Shown here one piece after another: positions 32,284-32,889 of a stretch of 32,889 nucleotides of DNA (the first letter of the stretch is position 1; each line of letters begins with the position of its first letter). This stretch comes from Balneolia bacterium (GTDB taxonomy: Bacteria; Bacteroidota; Rhodothermia; Balneolales; Cyclonatronaceae): positions 1 through 32,889 of the forward strand of contig PXDL01000065.1 in assembly GCA_003566395.1 (NCBI GenBank), written 5' to 3'. The position numbers were made by a program, and so were the translations under genes. Below the pieces are notes generated by a model. The model did not search any database. It was given only the letters and a program-made list of their open reading frames with translations, and was not told the origin of the DNA.

Positions 32284-32889
32284 ATGAATTCATATAAAAA
32301 TACAACCGCACTCGTAACCGGAGCATCCTCCGGCATCGGCCGGCAGATAAGTATCGACCTTGCTGCACGAGGCGCAAGGCCCGTGCTGGTTGCCCGCAGG
32401 AAAGAACGGCTTGATGAGCTCGCAGCTGAAATAAAGCAAAAATTCGATATCACGGCCGTTATAATGGTCAGCGACCTCACCGGGGCCGGGGCTTGCGAAT
32501 CCTTGTTCGGGCAAACCAAAGAGGCCGGGCTGCATATAGATGTGCTTGTAAACAATGCCGGATTCGGGTATCAGGGCAGGTTCACCAATAAACCTGCATC
32601 ATTTTACCGGCAGATGACAACCCTGAATGTAACCGTAGTTACCGAGCTGACGGCCTGCTTCCTGCCCGCTATGCTTGAAAGGGGAAAGGGTGGAATTCTG
32701 AACGTGGCTTCTATGGCGGGAATTAAGCCGGTGCCTTATTTCTCAGTGTATGCAGCTTCAAAAAGTTATGTTAACAGTTTCAGCTGTTCGCTTTGGCATG
32801 AGCTGAAAGGAACCGGTGTGCATGTTACTTCGCTCTGCCCCGGGCCTGTGGAGACCGAGTTTTTCAAAGTGGCCGAAGCGAGTTCCGAA
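32284..32889 (+). CDS. Short-chain dehydrogenase/reductase, 5' part (runs off the window)
   Basis: Classical SDR oxidoreductase using NAD(P)H. The first 202 codons are present and open to the last base. The nucleotide loop TGASSGIG is at about 12-19, NNAG at about 90-93, the catalytic serine region NVASMAG at 140-146 and the YAASK catalytic pair at 156-160, followed by SLCPGPVETEF. An Arg-Arg after the second strand (LVARRKERL) suggests NADPH preference. Such proteins in the DltE/YqjQ-like group act on varied small carbonyl compounds; the substrate is unknown. Confidence 0.92.
   Translation, partial: MNSYKNTTALVTGASSGIGRQISIDLAARGARPVLVARRKERLDELAAEIKQKFDITAVIMVSDLTGAGACESLFGQTKEAGLHIDVLVNNAGFGYQGRFTNKPASFYRQMTTLNVTVVTELTACFLPAMLERGKGGILNVASMAGIKPVPYFSVYAASKSYVNSFSCSLWHELKGTGVHVTSLCPGPVETEFFKVAEASSE

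Overview
The window is bacterial chromosome and almost wholly coding. I see no rRNA, tRNA, CRISPR array, phage module or recognisable insertion sequence. The best guess for the source is a Gram-negative member of the Bacteroidota/Rhodothermota/Balneolota (FCB) group. The reasons are: a division and cell-wall cluster in the order ftsI-murE-mraY-murD-ftsW-murG-murC-ftsQ-ftsA-ftsZ with no ddl or murB inserted; a MurE with the DNPR motif typical of meso-diaminopimelate peptidoglycan; promoter-like TATATTTG boxes matching the Bacteroidota -7 consensus TAnnTTTG; signal-peptide and outer-membrane-type proteins; and an arsenosugar cluster of the kind common in marine or saline aerobes. The phylum assignment is inference.

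Region 1 (1-12057, + strand) is the dcw cluster. It starts inside the 3' end of ftsI (two PASTA domains) and runs through tightly packed, often overlapping genes to ftsZ, followed by a rho-independent terminator. It makes the lipid-linked peptidoglycan precursor (MurE, MurD, MurC, MraY, MurG) and the divisome core (FtsI, FtsW, FtsQ, FtsA, FtsZ).

Region 2 (12058-21200, - strand) is mainly electron transfer from acyl-CoA oxidation. An operon etfB-etfA-fixC-fixX encodes an electron-transfer flavoprotein and a two-piece quinone oxidoreductase. Glutaryl-CoA dehydrogenase and a short-chain-type acyl-CoA dehydrogenase lie a few kb upstream and are natural electron donors. A PAP2 phosphatase, an unrecognised Cys/Trp-motif protein and an AlkD-like DNA glycosylase are interspersed.

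Region 3 (21200-25720) holds two small membrane proteins (+), a secreted erythromycin-esterase-fold protein (-), and a two-gene exported thiol-redox unit (-): a stand-alone DsbD N-terminal domain and a redoxin.

Region 4 (25717-30120, - strand) has a Tat-type alkaline phosphatase and a four-gene arsenosugar operon: AhpD-like protein, radical-SAM ArsS, and two glycosyltransferases of the TIGR04282 and TIGR04283 families. The methyltransferase ArsM is not in the window.

Region 5 (30121-32889) holds a small outer-membrane beta-barrel candidate, a bidirectional terminator, an MscS-type channel, a 396-bp gap with several symmetric sequences, and the 5' part of a short-chain dehydrogenase that runs off the edge.

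Most genes belong to known families. The least explained items are a degenerate interspersed repeat of roughly 140-165 bp present twice (17167-17329 and 22361-22502), a 359-bp gap with a perfect 13-bp inverted repeat and a 30-codon ORF, the symmetric sequences upstream of mscS and the SDR gene, and the hypothetical gene at 16468-17001, which may be transcribed without a leader.
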